Shown: in pieces, positions 24,941-34,159 of the stretch
How the letters are laid out: the number at the start of each line of letters is the position of its first letter
How positions within the stretch are numbered: position 1 is the stretch's first letter
DNA from: CAVQND01 sp964653485
GTDB lineage: Bacteria > Verrucomicrobiota > Verrucomicrobiia > Limisphaerales > UBA8199
Length of the DNA stretch: 64,000 bases
Reading direction: 5' to 3'
Assembly: GCA_964653485.1 (NCBI GenBank)
Contig: CAZZFF010000014.1
Location: forward strand, 1 to 64,000
Notes under the pieces: model-generated
What the model was told of the DNA's origin: nothing
Databases searched by the model: none
The model's input: only the letters and a program-made list of their open reading frames with translations
Translations under genes and position numbers: made by a program

Positions 24941-25897
24941 TCACGCTCCCCGCTCCAGACGCTCCACTCCAAGCAGCGCATGTCCGGCCAGGAACTCCTG
25001 CGCGCTCATGCGGCGTCCGCCTTCCCGCTGCAGGAGGAGGAGCCTGAGGGCTTGACGCCCGCAAGCGACGACGATGCCGGCCTTGTCTGCCTGGAGGATT
25101 TGGCCCGGGGCGCCCGAGGCCTCGACGACCTCGGCCCGCCAGACCTTGAGCAGCAGGGGTTGGGGCTGGGAGGGCAGGAAGGTGAAGGCGCCTGGCCAGG
25201 GGATGACCGCGCGCACTCGGTTCCATACTGCGGAAGCCGGCTCGGTCCAGGCAATGCGGCCGTCCTGCTTCTTGAGCTTCGGAGCCCAACTGCTCCCGGT
25301 CTCGGGCTGGGGGATTGGAGTGATCGAGCCGGCAACGTATTCGCGGATGGTCCGCGTCAACAGCCTGGCGCCCATCGCTCCGAGCCGGTCATGCAACGTT
25401 TGCGAATCATCTTCCGGCCCGATGGACGTCGCTTCCTGAGCCAGGATGGGACCGGTGTCCAGCCCGGCATCCATCTTCATGATGGTGACCCCCGTCTGCG
25501 CTTCGCCCTTGAGGATGGCCCACTGGATCGGGGCCGCGCCACGGTACTTGGGAAGCAAGGAAGTGTGGACATTGAGGCAACCGTAACGGGGCAGGTCCAG
25601 GATTCTCTGCGGCAGGATTTGCCCGAACGCCGTGACCGCAATCAGATCGGGCCCCAGACGGCCGAGTTCCTCTGCAAATGCCTCCTCGCGCGCCCGTTCT
25701 GGTTGCAGCACGGCCAAGCCCCGCCCCATGGCCATTTCCTTGACGGGGGAGGGGTGCGGTTTCATGTCCCGCCCCTTGGGCCGGTCAGGTTGCGTGACCA
25801 CCGCCAAAATGCGGAAATCGGGACTGTCGATCAGGCCCTCCAAGCTGGCGCAGGACAGCTCAGCGGTTCCCATGAAGATGATTCCCAGAGCGGCCAT
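24941..25897 (-). CDS. fmt: Methionyl-tRNA formyltransferase
   Basis: The 318-aa enzyme formylates initiator methionyl-tRNA using 10-formyl-tetrahydrofolate. The N-terminal Rossmann-like domain holds the catalytic block GCLNVHTSLLPKYRGAAPIQ, with Asn and His, followed by GVTIMKMDAGLDTGPIL with the third catalytic Asp. The smaller C-terminal OB-like domain spans about residues 210-315. I chose the ATG at 25897 because the family N terminus MAALGIIFMGTAE begins there; the longer frame adds 26 unrelated residues. A 7-bp inverted repeat (24905-24911 with 24938-24944) sits at the stop codon. Confidence 0.94.
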   Translation of the reverse strand: MAALGIIFMGTAELSCASLEGLIDSPDFRILAVVTQPDRPKGRDMKPHPSPVKEMAMGRGLAVLQPERAREEAFAEELGRLGPDLIAVTAFGQILPQRILDLPRYGCLNVHTSLLPKYRGAAPIQWAILKGEAQTGVTIMKMDAGLDTGPILAQEATSIGPEDDSQTLHDRLGAMGARLLTRTIREYVAGSITPIPQPETGSSWAPKLKKQDGRIAWTEPASAVWNRVRAVIPWPGAFTFLPSQPQPLLLKVWRAEVVEASGAPGQILQADKAGIVVACGRQALRLLLLQREGGRRMSAQEFLAGHALLGVERLERGA

Positions 25898-25910
25898 TCG
25901 ACATTCCTGC

Positions 25911-26150
25911 CTAGCCGTGCCGCAAGCGGCGTCGCGGGGGGGGCATCGGGGCCGCCGGAGGAACCGTGCGCGCAACTGGCGGACCGGTCACCGTACGCTT
26001 GCCCAAAGAAGACCCGCACTCCGAGCAAAGGAATTCGTAAAGTTCACCCGTGGGCAACACGAGCAACAGACGCTCGCGCACAGGTTGCGACTTCCGGCAC
26101 TTGGGACAATAAAGTTCACTCGCCGTAAACTTGCCGAATTGCTGCATCAT
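25911..26150 (-). CDS. Small zinc-ribbon protein
   Basis: A 79-aa protein with two cysteine pairs, YCPKCRK and LCSECGS, about 25 residues apart, forming a zinc ribbon over residues ~14-47. The remainder is a Pro/Arg-rich, probably disordered tail. It starts 5 bp after the stop of the membrane-protein gene and ends 13 bp before fmt, so it is part of the same operon. The function is unknown; it could be a nucleic-acid or regulatory ribbon. Confidence 0.7.
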   Translation of the reverse strand: MMQQFGKFTASELYCPKCRKSQPVRERLLLVLPTGELYEFLCSECGSSLGKRTVTGPPVARTVPPAAPMPPPRRRLRHG

Positions 26151-26155
26151 TCGGG

Positions 26156-27139
26156 CTATTTTGCGTCCTTGTGGCGCAGTTGGATTTGCTGGATTTCCTG
26201 AAAGGGGATCACGACCTCCTCGGAGGCCGGGCCGCGCTGGACCTGCAGATGCAGGTCGTTGGCGGCTATCCGGCTAATGCGCTGGCCGACGTACTCGCCG
26301 CGCGTCGATTTTATGACCAGGACCATGTCCTTCTCCGCATCGCGGCGCACAACTCCGAAAAAGCCGGAGAACTTTGTCTCGAAGAAGCGGCGGTTGAAGG
26401 TGAATTGCCCGCGCTGAAAGGTCGTGGCTGGCGGCAACGATGCCTTTTGGTCCCGCTCGCTGTCCTGATGGGCCAACTTCAATGCGCTCGGATGCGCCAC
26501 GCCATCGGCCTGCATCGGGTTGAGTTCGTCGGTTCCTCCCGCCGCCGGGGCCGTCACGGCGGCAGGCTTGTTCTCTGGCGCCGCCTCGGGCGCCGGCGCT
26601 GCGCTCTGCTCCGAGGGCTCTATCCGCGTCTTCATCGAAAGGAAAATAATCGGCCCCGCCACAGGCAGCACCGCGGCGACTCCGCAGACTAGAGGAACAG
26701 GCTGGGCGCGAAAGATCGCAACCTCATAACCGGCATAGACATTGGCTGCGTAAAGGCACAGCAGGATCAGCAGTCCAAGCCCGGAGGAACAAATCGCCCC
26801 CAGCAAGGATCGGCGGGCCGGCAGTTCCAGACGGGCCGGTTCCTTGATGTTGACCTCGGTTCTCTTGAGCTTTTCCTGGACAGTCACCTCGATGAATGGC
26901 TCGACGAAGGCCTCGAGTTTGGAGTTCCTGGAGAACCGTTTCAGGTCCTCCTGCGAGAAGCTCCCCCAAGCAACCTTCTTATACTCCCCTTCCGCCACCT
27001 TGACTTCCACTCCCTGGTCCGTGGCGGAACTCGGCAGCACCTCCCCCACGAGATCCTGGCCGTCAGCCAGCTTGTACGTCTCCGCGCGAGCCATCCCACC
27101 AACGAGCCCGCACAATAATAAACCGATGATAAAATACAT
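26156..27139 (-). CDS. Membrane protein with N-terminal secreted segment, unknown function
   Basis: The 327-aa product starts with a signal peptide (MYFIIGLLLCGLVGGMARA). A ~70-residue soluble part follows (ETYKLADGQDLVGEVLP, then VAWGSFSQEDLKRF), of the kind seen in several Verrucomicrobial envelope proteins. Two transmembrane helices lie at ~115-165, then a Pro/Ala linker and a C-terminal domain (~240-320; FSGFFGVVRRDAEKD). I chose the ATG at 27139 because the frame upstream has no signal-like or conserved residues. It heads the minus-strand operon leading to fmt. I do not recognise a named family. Confidence 0.65.
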   Translation of the reverse strand: MYFIIGLLLCGLVGGMARAETYKLADGQDLVGEVLPSSATDQGVEVKVAEGEYKKVAWGSFSQEDLKRFSRNSKLEAFVEPFIEVTVQEKLKRTEVNIKEPARLELPARRSLLGAICSSGLGLLILLCLYAANVYAGYEVAIFRAQPVPLVCGVAAVLPVAGPIIFLSMKTRIEPSEQSAAPAPEAAPENKPAAVTAPAAGGTDELNPMQADGVAHPSALKLAHQDSERDQKASLPPATTFQRGQFTFNRRFFETKFSGFFGVVRRDAEKDMVLVIKSTRGEYVGQRISRIAANDLHLQVQRGPASEEVVIPFQEIQQIQLRHKDAK

Positions 27140-27319
27140 TCTGCGCACAATGGCCCTTCGATACCAAATCCCATTGTCCAAAGAAAGAAAAAACACAGGG
27201 GGCCTTTCTGATCCACCTCCGGGATGACAAGGGAAAAAACGACCGCCGAGTCGGCAGGTCTTGCCGCCGGACAGGACGTTCGCGTCTGCGGAGGGTGCTA
27301 AAGGCGGCGGATCAAGCTG

Positions 27320-27335
27320 TGGCATCCTCATTGCT
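27320..27335 (+). promoter_or_regulatory. Possible sigma-54-type -24/-12 element before flgF
   Basis: TGGCAT, five bases, then TTGCT matches the -24/-12 consensus, with GG at 27321-27322 and GC at 27333-27334, ten bases apart. The predicted start (~27346) is only 7 bp before the flgF ATG, which weakens the case. Confidence 0.3.
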
Positions 27336-27352
27336 TGCAAGGCTAACTGCGT

Positions 27353-28108
27353 ATGGATGTCAGCCTTTACCAAGCCGCCTCGGGGATGAACGCCAGCTCG
27401 CGCTGGCAGGAAGTCATCGCCGATAACCTGACATCCTCCCAAATCCCCGGCTTCAAGCGGCAGGATGTCTCCTTTAGCGCGATCCAATCCGGTTACGTCG
27501 CGCGCCCCCCTGGCGCCTTGCCCGGCCCGGCCCAGCGGTTCCAGATGCCGTTAGCCAACTCGACCGTCAATTTCAAGGCTGGGGAGCTTCGCAGCACCGG
27601 CGTCCCCACCGACTTGGCCATCGAAGGCACCGGCTTTTTCGATGTCCAATTGCCTGACGGCACGCACGCTTACACCCGCGACGGCGAGTTCCGTGTGGAT
27701 ACACAGGGCCAACTGGTGAACAAACAAGGCCTCCAGGTTATGGGAGATACCGGACCAGTCCAGTTGGACCCGCACAGCGCCTCGCCCGTCACCGTGGCGC
27801 TCAATGGCGAGATATCCCAGGCCGGCGTTGTCGTGGGCCGGCTCAAACTCGCTGAATTCAAGGACCCCGCTGCGTTGGTCCAGGCCGGCGGAGGGTGCTT
27901 TGTGGTTGGCGACCCCGCCACGCAGCCCGGCACCCCGGCCACAGTCACAGTCCACCAGGGGTTCTTGGAAAGCAGCAACACCTCCCCGGTCATGGAGATG
28001 GGCAACATGATTACCGCCATGCGCTTCTACGAGGCAAACCAGAAAGTCGCGCAAATGGAGGATGACCGGATCAACCACTTGATCAGCGATGTGGCCAGCC
28101 CAACGTGA
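27353..28108 (+). CDS. flgF: Flagellar basal-body rod protein FlgF
   Basis: The 251-aa protein is a proximal/distal rod component of the flagellum. It has the N-terminal rod signature (YQAASGMNASSRWQEVIADNLT, slightly degenerate versus the NLAN consensus), the central FlgE/F/G domain (DLAIEGTGFFDVQLPDGTHAYTRDG) and the C-terminal helix (MGNMITAMRFYEANQKVAQM). Length fits FlgF, and it directly precedes flgG. It is the first gene of the plus-strand flagellar block. Confidence 0.88.
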   Translation: MDVSLYQAASGMNASSRWQEVIADNLTSSQIPGFKRQDVSFSAIQSGYVARPPGALPGPAQRFQMPLANSTVNFKAGELRSTGVPTDLAIEGTGFFDVQLPDGTHAYTRDGEFRVDTQGQLVNKQGLQVMGDTGPVQLDPHSASPVTVALNGEISQAGVVVGRLKLAEFKDPAALVQAGGGCFVVGDPATQPGTPATVTVHQGFLESSNTSPVMEMGNMITAMRFYEANQKVAQMEDDRINHLISDVASPT

Positions 28109-28161
28109 GACAAATGAGATGGCCTAAGACAAGATAAGTTCCCGCAATCAACCGAACCGCT

Positions 28162-28944
28162 ATGCTGCGCGCCCTTTATTCTGCCGCCGCCGGGATGGAG
28201 TCCCAGCAATTGAACCTGGACGTCATCTCCAACAATCTCGCCAACGTCAACACCACCGGCTTCAAGAAGAGCAAGATCGAGTTCGAAGACCTGCTCTACC
28301 AGACGACGCGCGCCCCGGGCAGCGAGGCGGGGGCCGGAAACCTGCTCCCCACCGGCATCCAAATCGGCCACGGCTCGCAAGTAGTGGCCACCTCCCGCAT
28401 CTTCACCAACGGCGAGTTGAGCCAAACAGGCGAGCCTCTTGATATGGCCATCAACGGCGACGGCTTCTTCCAGGTCACGATGCCTGACGGCACCCTGGCC
28501 TACACGCGCGCCGGCTCGTTCAAGACCGCGTCCGACGGCCGCATCATGACCAGCGACGGCCTGCCGGTCTCCAGCGGGTTCCAGGCGGTGCCGCCTGGCA
28601 CTACCAACATCACGGTTGATTCCTCAGGCGATGTCACCTACACCACTCCCAGCGGCACCACCACCTACCAAGTCCAGCTTAGCCGGTTCCTTAATCCCAA
28701 CGGCCTCGAGAGTCTTGGCCGTAACCTCTACAAAGAGACCCAGTCCTCCGGCACCCCCGAACTGGGCACCCCGGGCCAAAACGGCTTCGGCCAACTCGAA
28801 CAGGGTCAACTCGAACTGTCCAATGTCAAAGTCGTCGAAGAAATGGTCCACCTCATCATGGCTCAGCGCGCTTATGAGGTCAATTCCAAGGCCGTTCAGG
28901 CCGCCGACGAAATGCTGCAGCAGGGCAACAACCTCAAACGCTGA
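28162..28944 (+). CDS. flgG: Flagellar basal-body rod protein FlgG
   Basis: This 260-aa protein is the distal-rod subunit. The hallmarks are complete: MLRALYSAAAGMESQQLNLD with ISNNLANVNTTGFKKSK at the N terminus, the FlgG-specific insertion around residues 45-70 (QTTRAPGSEAGAGNLLPTGI), GEPLDMAINGDGFFQVTMPD, and the C-terminal VEEMVHLIMAQRAYEVNSKA. It lies 53 bp after flgF and 9 bp before flgA. Confidence 0.96.
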   Translation: MLRALYSAAAGMESQQLNLDVISNNLANVNTTGFKKSKIEFEDLLYQTTRAPGSEAGAGNLLPTGIQIGHGSQVVATSRIFTNGELSQTGEPLDMAINGDGFFQVTMPDGTLAYTRAGSFKTASDGRIMTSDGLPVSSGFQAVPPGTTNITVDSSGDVTYTTPSGTTTYQVQLSRFLNPNGLESLGRNLYKETQSSGTPELGTPGQNGFGQLEQGQLELSNVKVVEEMVHLIMAQRAYEVNSKAVQAADEMLQQGNNLKR

Positions 28945-28953
28945 TGAGGAGCT

Positions 28954-29733
28954 ATGAATTATCAAGTTAGCTTCCTCGCCCTGCTTCTGCTCGCCCCCAC
29001 CCCATCCGCCACTCGGGCCGAGGACCTGCCGGTCTCGCCCGCCGCTGTGCCCGGCGGGACTAACGCCCCCGCCTCCACCGCGCCACGGCCCCCCCGCCGC
29101 CTGGAGGCGGAAGAATTATGCACCCTGCTGGCTGGCGCCCTGAATCAACGGGCGGGAACTGACGGAGGAGAATGGGAACTTCGTTTGACCCGGTCCTGGG
29201 CGCCTCTGAATGTGCCGGACCAACCGCTCAAAGTGGACATCATCGAGCCGGCTCTCAGCCACGTCAAAGCCACGAGCATCCTGCGTTTTGAATTGCGCGC
29301 AGGCGGCCAGTTGCTCGGCTCATGGCAGATGCCCGTCCAGGCCCGGTTATGGCGCGATGTGCTGGTGACCCACAGTAATCTCCAGCGAGGCTTGCCCCTC
29401 AAGGAGGCCCCCCTGGTGCATGAGCGTTGCGACACGCTGGCGCTGCGCGACCCTCTTTGCGACATGCCCGCCAACGCGGCCGCTTACGAGCTGGCCGAAA
29501 GCCTCCCTGCCGGCTCCCCATTGCTGGCCCACTCCCTCCGGCTTCGCCCGGTCGTGGCCCGAGGCCAGATAGCCGATGCCGTCGTCACCGACGGCGTCAT
29601 GGTCATTTCACTCAAAGTCGAGGTGCTCGAAGAAGGCGTGCCCGGCCAGATGATCCGTGTCCGCAACTATCAATCCCGCCGTGAATTGCGGGGAAAGGTC
29701 CAGGATGAACACACCATTGCCATTCCACTGTAG
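28954..29733 (+). CDS. flgA: P-ring assembly chaperone FlgA
   Basis: The 259-aa periplasmic chaperone helps assemble the FlgI P-ring. A signal peptide spans residues ~1-22 and a Pro/Ala linker follows. The C-terminal half is the SAF/FlgA domain (LPAGSPLLAHSLRLRPVVARGQ, then VTDGVMVISLKVEVLEEG and GQMIRVRN). N-terminal sequence is weakly conserved, as is normal for FlgA. The next gene, flgH, starts inside its last 29 bp. Confidence 0.85.
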   Translation: MNYQVSFLALLLLAPTPSATRAEDLPVSPAAVPGGTNAPASTAPRPPRRLEAEELCTLLAGALNQRAGTDGGEWELRLTRSWAPLNVPDQPLKVDIIEPALSHVKATSILRFELRAGGQLLGSWQMPVQARLWRDVLVTHSNLQRGLPLKEAPLVHERCDTLALRDPLCDMPANAAAYELAESLPAGSPLLAHSLRLRPVVARGQIADAVVTDGVMVISLKVEVLEEGVPGQMIRVRNYQSRRELRGKVQDEHTIAIPL

Positions 29734-30370
29734 CCCTACGCACTCAGCCTTCGGACGCCGGATTTTGGGCCTCTGCTTGGCTGGGGCCTTTTGGTTTGGG
29801 GCCGGGAACCTCCGGGGCGATTCATTGTGGCGGGACAGCCAGTCCAACCCCATGTACGCCGACAAACGGGCCAGCCGTGTTGGGGACATCGTTACTATCC
29901 TGGTCCAGGAAAACACTACCGCCACCACCGCTAACAACACCACCACCACCAAACAATCCAGCGTTGATTCCTCCATCGCCAAGCTGCTCTATAGCCCGGC
30001 GGGCAGCGGTCTCCTCACCAAAGGCGGCCAACTGCCAGCCTTGAGCTTCTCCGGCAAGAGCGATTTCAGCGGCGGCGGCAGCATCAACAACGCCCAACAG
30101 ATCGTCGCCAGTGTGGCCGTCCGCGTCATAGATGTCCTGCCCAATCGGAACCTGATTATCGAGGGCACGCGCGCGAGTTCCTTTGCAGACGAACAGCAGA
30201 CCGTCATTCTGCGCGGCACCATCCGCCGGGACGACATCATGGCCAATAACACCATCTACAGCTACAACATCTCGGACGCCACCATCAAGATCATCTCCAA
30301 AGGCACCATCACCAACGCCCAGCGCAAAGGCTGGTTCCACCGGCTCTGGGACAAGTTCGCGCCCTTCTGA
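29705..30370 (+). CDS. flgH: Flagellar L-ring protein FlgH
   Basis: The 221-aa protein would form the outer-membrane L-ring. The core motifs are present: SLWRDSQSNPMYADKRASRVGD, then VTILVQENTTATT, and the late block NLIIEGTR with RGTIRRDDI. FlgH is normally a lipoprotein, but the N-terminal hydrophobic segment (ILGLCLAGAFWFGAG) has no good lipobox: the residues before the Cys are Leu-Gly-Leu. The Met at 29705 was preferred over the upstream Met at 29657, which lies deep in flgA. A 29-bp overlap with flgA indicates one operon. Confidence 0.9.
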   Translation: MNTPLPFHCSPTHSAFGRRILGLCLAGAFWFGAGNLRGDSLWRDSQSNPMYADKRASRVGDIVTILVQENTTATTANNTTTTKQSSVDSSIAKLLYSPAGSGLLTKGGQLPALSFSGKSDFSGGGSINNAQQIVASVAVRVIDVLPNRNLIIEGTRASSFADEQQTVILRGTIRRDDIMANNTIYSYNISDATIKIISKGTITNAQRKGWFHRLWDKFAPF

Positions 30371-30475
30371 CCTTTGCCCCCGCGGATGAACCTGCCTCCA
30401 TTCAGAAAAATGCCAACTCGCAATTCAACACGAATCTCGCCTGAAGGAGCCCTTGCTCGTGGCAGGGATCGTGAA

Positions 30476-31603
30476 ATGTCCGGGTTGGACAACCTCTCGC
30501 GCAGCTCCGCCACCTTGTTGCTGGCCACCCTCCTGCTCTTGCCCTGTTTGCAGGCCGCAGGCGCGAGCGCGCGGATTCGGGACCTCGTCATGATCGCTGG
30601 CGCCCGCGACAATCAACTCGTCGGCTACGGCCTTGTAGTGGGATTGGCAGGCGACGGCGACAGAGACCCGGCCTATACCCAGCAAACGCTGGCAAACCTC
30701 CTCCAACGTTACGGGGTCAACATCGCGGCCTCCACCCTCTCTTCCAAAAACGTGGCCGTCGTGCTGGTCACCGCGGACATCCCGGCCTTTGTCAAGCCGG
30801 GCGCGCGCCTGGATGTGCAAGTGGCATCTATGGGCGACGCCAAATCGCTCCAAGGTGGCGTCTTGCTCCAGACGCCGCTCTACGGAGCGGACAACGGCGT
30901 TTACGCCGTGGCCCAGGGGCCGTTGGCAGTCGGTGGGTTCTCGGCCGGCCCCAGCGGCGCCGGAGGCGCCAACGTAACCAAGAACCATCCCACCGTCGGC
31001 ACCATCATCGGCGGCGCCCTGGTCGAACGTGAAATCCAGGCGCACATCGTGCGCGATAAATCCATCGAATTGCTCCTGCGCGAACCCAGTTTCACTTCGG
31101 CCTCACGCCTGGCCGAAGCCGTGAATGAGGTCTTTACCAACTCAGCCCAGGCCGTCGACTCAACCTCTGTGCATGTGCGCCTGCCCGAGGGGCACGAGGA
31201 CCAACCGGTGGATTTCATTGCCCGGCTGGAGGCCATTGAGGTCACCCCGGATACAGCCGCCCGCATCATCATCAACGAACGTACCGGCACCATCGTCGCC
31301 ACTTCCACCATCCGCATCTCCAACTGCGCCATCTCCCAGGGCAACCTCACCATCACCGTAGCCAGCACCGTGGATGTCTCCCAGCCCAACCCCATGAGCG
31401 GCGGCACCACCGTCGCCAAGCCCCGCACCGATCCCAAGGTCAACGAAGCCCAGGCCAAGGTCATCCTCCTGCCGGAGTTGCCCACTGTCGAAAAGGTCGC
31501 TTCCTCCCTCAATGCCCTCGGCGTCACCCCCCGCGACATGATGGCCATCTTTCAGGCCATGAAACAGGCCGGCGCCTTGCAGGCCGAACTGATTATCCGT
31601 TGA
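30476..31603 (+). CDS. flgI: Flagellar P-ring protein FlgI
   Basis: The 375-aa periplasmic protein forms the P-ring in the peptidoglycan layer. After a signal peptide (LLLATLLLLPCLQAAGASA) come ARIRDLVMIAGARDNQLVGYGLVVGLAG and the long conserved body (DVQVASMGDAKSLQGGVLLQTPL, then TIVATSTIRISNC). The Met at 30476 follows AGGGA and gives a normal signal peptide; a start at 30374 would add 34 residues of unlikely sequence. flgJ starts one base after its stop. Confidence 0.94.
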   Translation: MSGLDNLSRSSATLLLATLLLLPCLQAAGASARIRDLVMIAGARDNQLVGYGLVVGLAGDGDRDPAYTQQTLANLLQRYGVNIAASTLSSKNVAVVLVTADIPAFVKPGARLDVQVASMGDAKSLQGGVLLQTPLYGADNGVYAVAQGPLAVGGFSAGPSGAGGANVTKNHPTVGTIIGGALVEREIQAHIVRDKSIELLLREPSFTSASRLAEAVNEVFTNSAQAVDSTSVHVRLPEGHEDQPVDFIARLEAIEVTPDTAARIIINERTGTIVATSTIRISNCAISQGNLTITVASTVDVSQPNPMSGGTTVAKPRTDPKVNEAQAKVILLPELPTVEKVASSLNALGVTPRDMMAIFQAMKQAGALQAELIIR

Positions 31604-31604
31604 T

Positions 31605-32210
31605 ATGGACATCACCCCCCTCCAAGCCCCTCATGTGAAGGCCGAGGACATCCCGCTCGACCGCCTCGCCTCCAACCCGCGCTTGTCCGAACCGGAAAAA
31701 ATCACCGCCGCCAGCCACGCCTTTGAGGCCCTCCTCCTGCGCCAGGTGTTGCAGGAAGCCCAACGCCCGGTCTTTCAGTCAAAATATGCCAACGATTCCA
31801 CCACCCACGGCATCTACCGCGACATGGTGGTCGAGCAACTGGCCGACAGTATCGCCAAATCGAATAGCCTCGGCCTGGCGCAGAGCCTGGCCAAAGGACT
31901 GCAACGCCAATTCCGTCCCCCCTCCTCCGCCGCCGCCACAGGCGGCGAGGCCCATGACCCGATCACGCCCGGAACGCCAGCCCCAGCCGGCAGCAACCCC
32001 CTCCGGAGCCCCAAAGACGCCGCGGACCATCCGCTCACGCCCCCGGCCCAAACCGCTGGCACCTCGCCTGCAACCCTTACGCCGGCTGACGCCAAGCTGG
32101 TTTCCGGTCCCGCCGCGGCCCGAATATTGAATTCTCCGAAGATGATGGACCTGTCCGACCGCAAACTTCAGGTTCCTGTTGCTGTCTCCGCCAAAAACAA
32201 CGTGCCATGA
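31605..32210 (+). CDS. flgJ: FlgJ-type rod assembly protein, rod-binding domain only
   Basis: The 201-aa protein has the FlgJ N-terminal rod-binding domain at ~20-100 (AASHAFEALLLRQVLQEA and HGIYRDMVVEQLADSIAKS). The peptidoglycan hydrolase domain of enterobacterial FlgJ is absent. The C-terminal half is Pro/Ala/Thr-rich and likely disordered. Many phyla have such short forms, with the muramidase supplied separately; none lies within the flagellar block here. It overlaps the flgN-like gene by 4 bp. Confidence 0.85.
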   Translation: MDITPLQAPHVKAEDIPLDRLASNPRLSEPEKITAASHAFEALLLRQVLQEAQRPVFQSKYANDSTTHGIYRDMVVEQLADSIAKSNSLGLAQSLAKGLQRQFRPPSSAAATGGEAHDPITPGTPAPAGSNPLRSPKDAADHPLTPPAQTAGTSPATLTPADAKLVSGPAAARILNSPKMMDLSDRKLQVPVAVSAKNNVP

Positions 32211-32698
32211 CTGAACCGCTGAACAATTTTATCGAAAGCTTGCGCGAGGAGCTCAAGCAATTTGGCGAGCTGCTGGCCCTGCTCGATTTGCAGCGGGACC
32301 AAGTCGTGCGCCGCCTCCCCGACGAGTTGCTGGCCACGGTGTCCGCCATCAACACCCAGGGCCAGGCCATCCAGGCGGCCCGCCGCGAACGCGCCCAGCG
32401 CCAGCGGGAATTGGCCCAGTCCCTCGGCCTGGCGGTCGAGGGGCGCGCCGGCGCGCTGATTTCGCAACTGCCGCAGCCATACCGTCCCCTGGTCACCGCC
32501 TTGATCCAGGAAAACAACCATCTGCTGGCCCGGGTACGGCAGCGCGCGCGCCAGAATCACCTCCTGCTCAGCCGCGCGGTAGAGATGATGGGCCGGTTCA
32601 TCAACTCTATCTGCGCGATTGGCGCCCCGCTCTACACCCAGGCCGGCGCGGTGGCGCACGCCACGCCAGGCTGCGCTCTCTACGATAGCATCGGATAA
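32207..32698 (+). CDS. FlgN-like flagellar export chaperone
   Basis: This 163-aa protein is almost wholly helical and coiled-coil-like. It begins LNNFIESLREELKQFGELLALL and has the FlgN-type pattern of long amphipathic helices with many Gln/Arg/Glu. FlgN binds the hook-associated proteins FlgK and FlgL before export; the two genes follow directly. The sequence family is weakly conserved, so position carries much of the call. Confidence 0.68.
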   Translation: MTEPLNNFIESLREELKQFGELLALLDLQRDQVVRRLPDELLATVSAINTQGQAIQAARRERAQRQRELAQSLGLAVEGRAGALISQLPQPYRPLVTALIQENNHLLARVRQRARQNHLLLSRAVEMMGRFINSICAIGAPLYTQAGAVAHATPGCALYDSIG

Positions 32699-32723
32699 TC
32701 CAGACCCTGCCCCATTATCCATT

Positions 32724-34145
32724 ATGCCCGGTCTCATCGACAGCCTTTATATCGCGGCCAGCGCCCTCAATGCCCAGCAGCAGAGCGTGGAGGTCGCCGG
32801 GCAGAACCTGGCCAACGTCAACAACTCGGCCTATTCCCGCCAGGTCGTGGTCGAGCAAGCGGCCACGCCCGTCGAGACGAGCGCCGGCCAGGAGGGAACC
32901 GGGGTTGACGTCGTCGCCATCCAGCAGATTCGCGACTCAATGCTGGACAATCAGATCCAGGGTGAGAATAGCATCACTTCCTTCCTTCAGACCCAGCAGA
33001 CCGCCCTCCAGACCGCCCAGTCAGACATAGGCGAACAACTGGCCAGCACCTCCTCGACCGACACCGACAGCGTCGGCTCCACCGGCGGACTTGACAGCGG
33101 CCTGAGCACCCTTTTCAACGATTTCCAGACCCTGAGCACCGACCCCAGTTCCACCGCCAATCGCCAGACAGTGATCTCTCAGGCCCAGCAGGTCGCCGCG
33201 CAGTTCAACCAGGTCGACCAGAGTCTCAGCGGTCTGAAAAGCCAGCTCAACCAGTCCGTCCAGACCGACGTGGGAAGCGCCAATCAACTCCTCACGCAAA
33301 TCGCCGGCCTTAACCAGCAAATCATGCTGGCCCAAGGTTCTTCCGGCGGCACCGCCAATGATCTCGTCGACCTGCGCGAGAAGGACCTCGAAAGCCTGTC
33401 CAACCTCGTCAACTTCCAGCCCGTTGCCAATTCCGACGGCTCGGTCAACGTCGTCGTCGGCGGCCAGTTGCTCGTGTCCGGCTCCAGCGTGCAGGACACC
33501 CTCCAGGCTTACGACGCCGGCGGCGGTCAGATGCTCGTCGGCACTTCGGCCAGCCCCGGCACGCCGCTCACACTCACCGGCGGCAGCATCCAGGGCGCCA
33601 TCGATACCCGCGACAACGCCCTGACCTCCCTCCAAGGCGGCCTGAACCAACTCGCCTCCCAACTCATTACCCAGGTCAACGCGGTCTATACCACGGGGTA
33701 CGACCTCAACGGAAACACCGGCGCGGACCTTTTCACCGGCACCGATGCCAGCGATATTGGCGTCAATGCAACCCTTGCCAGCGCCCCTTCAACGTTCCAG
33801 GCAGCCGGCGTCTCGGGCGCTTCCGGAGACAACCAGGTGGCCGTCGCCCTCGCTCAACTGGGCAGCGCGTCTCAGTCCAGTCTGGGCAACCAGACCTTCT
33901 CCGGGAGTTACAACGCCACCATCACCGACCTGGGCACTGCCCTCTCCAACGCCAACAGCAACCTCAGCGACCAACAGGCCGTCCAGAGCATGCTCTCCGA
34001 GCAGCGCAGCTCGGTCAGTGGCGTATCCCTTAACGATGAGATGACCAACCTGATGACCTATCAGCAGGCCTTTGAAGCCTCCGCCGAACTGGTCAACACC
34101 ATCAACACCATGCTCGGTGACCTGATGAGCGCCAAACAGTCATAA
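32724..34145 (+). CDS. flgK: Flagellar hook-associated protein 1 (FlgK)
   Basis: The 473-aa hook-filament junction protein has MPGLIDSLYIAASALNAQQQSVEVAGQN-type N-terminal rod helix ending NLANVNNSAYSRQVV, a variable middle rich in Ser/Thr/Gln, and the C-terminal helix GVSLNDEMTNLMTYQQAFEA with LVNTINTMLGDL. The Met at 32724 gives this canonical start; the longer frame from 32619 is a shadow of the preceding gene. It is somewhat short for FlgK but complete at both ends. Confidence 0.93.
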   Translation: MPGLIDSLYIAASALNAQQQSVEVAGQNLANVNNSAYSRQVVVEQAATPVETSAGQEGTGVDVVAIQQIRDSMLDNQIQGENSITSFLQTQQTALQTAQSDIGEQLASTSSTDTDSVGSTGGLDSGLSTLFNDFQTLSTDPSSTANRQTVISQAQQVAAQFNQVDQSLSGLKSQLNQSVQTDVGSANQLLTQIAGLNQQIMLAQGSSGGTANDLVDLREKDLESLSNLVNFQPVANSDGSVNVVVGGQLLVSGSSVQDTLQAYDAGGGQMLVGTSASPGTPLTLTGGSIQGAIDTRDNALTSLQGGLNQLASQLITQVNAVYTTGYDLNGNTGADLFTGTDASDIGVNATLASAPSTFQAAGVSGASGDNQVAVALAQLGSASQSSLGNQTFSGSYNATITDLGTALSNANSNLSDQQAVQSMLSEQRSSVSGVSLNDEMTNLMTYQQAFEASAELVNTINTMLGDLMSAKQS

Positions 34146-34159
34146 CCCCCTAACTTGAT

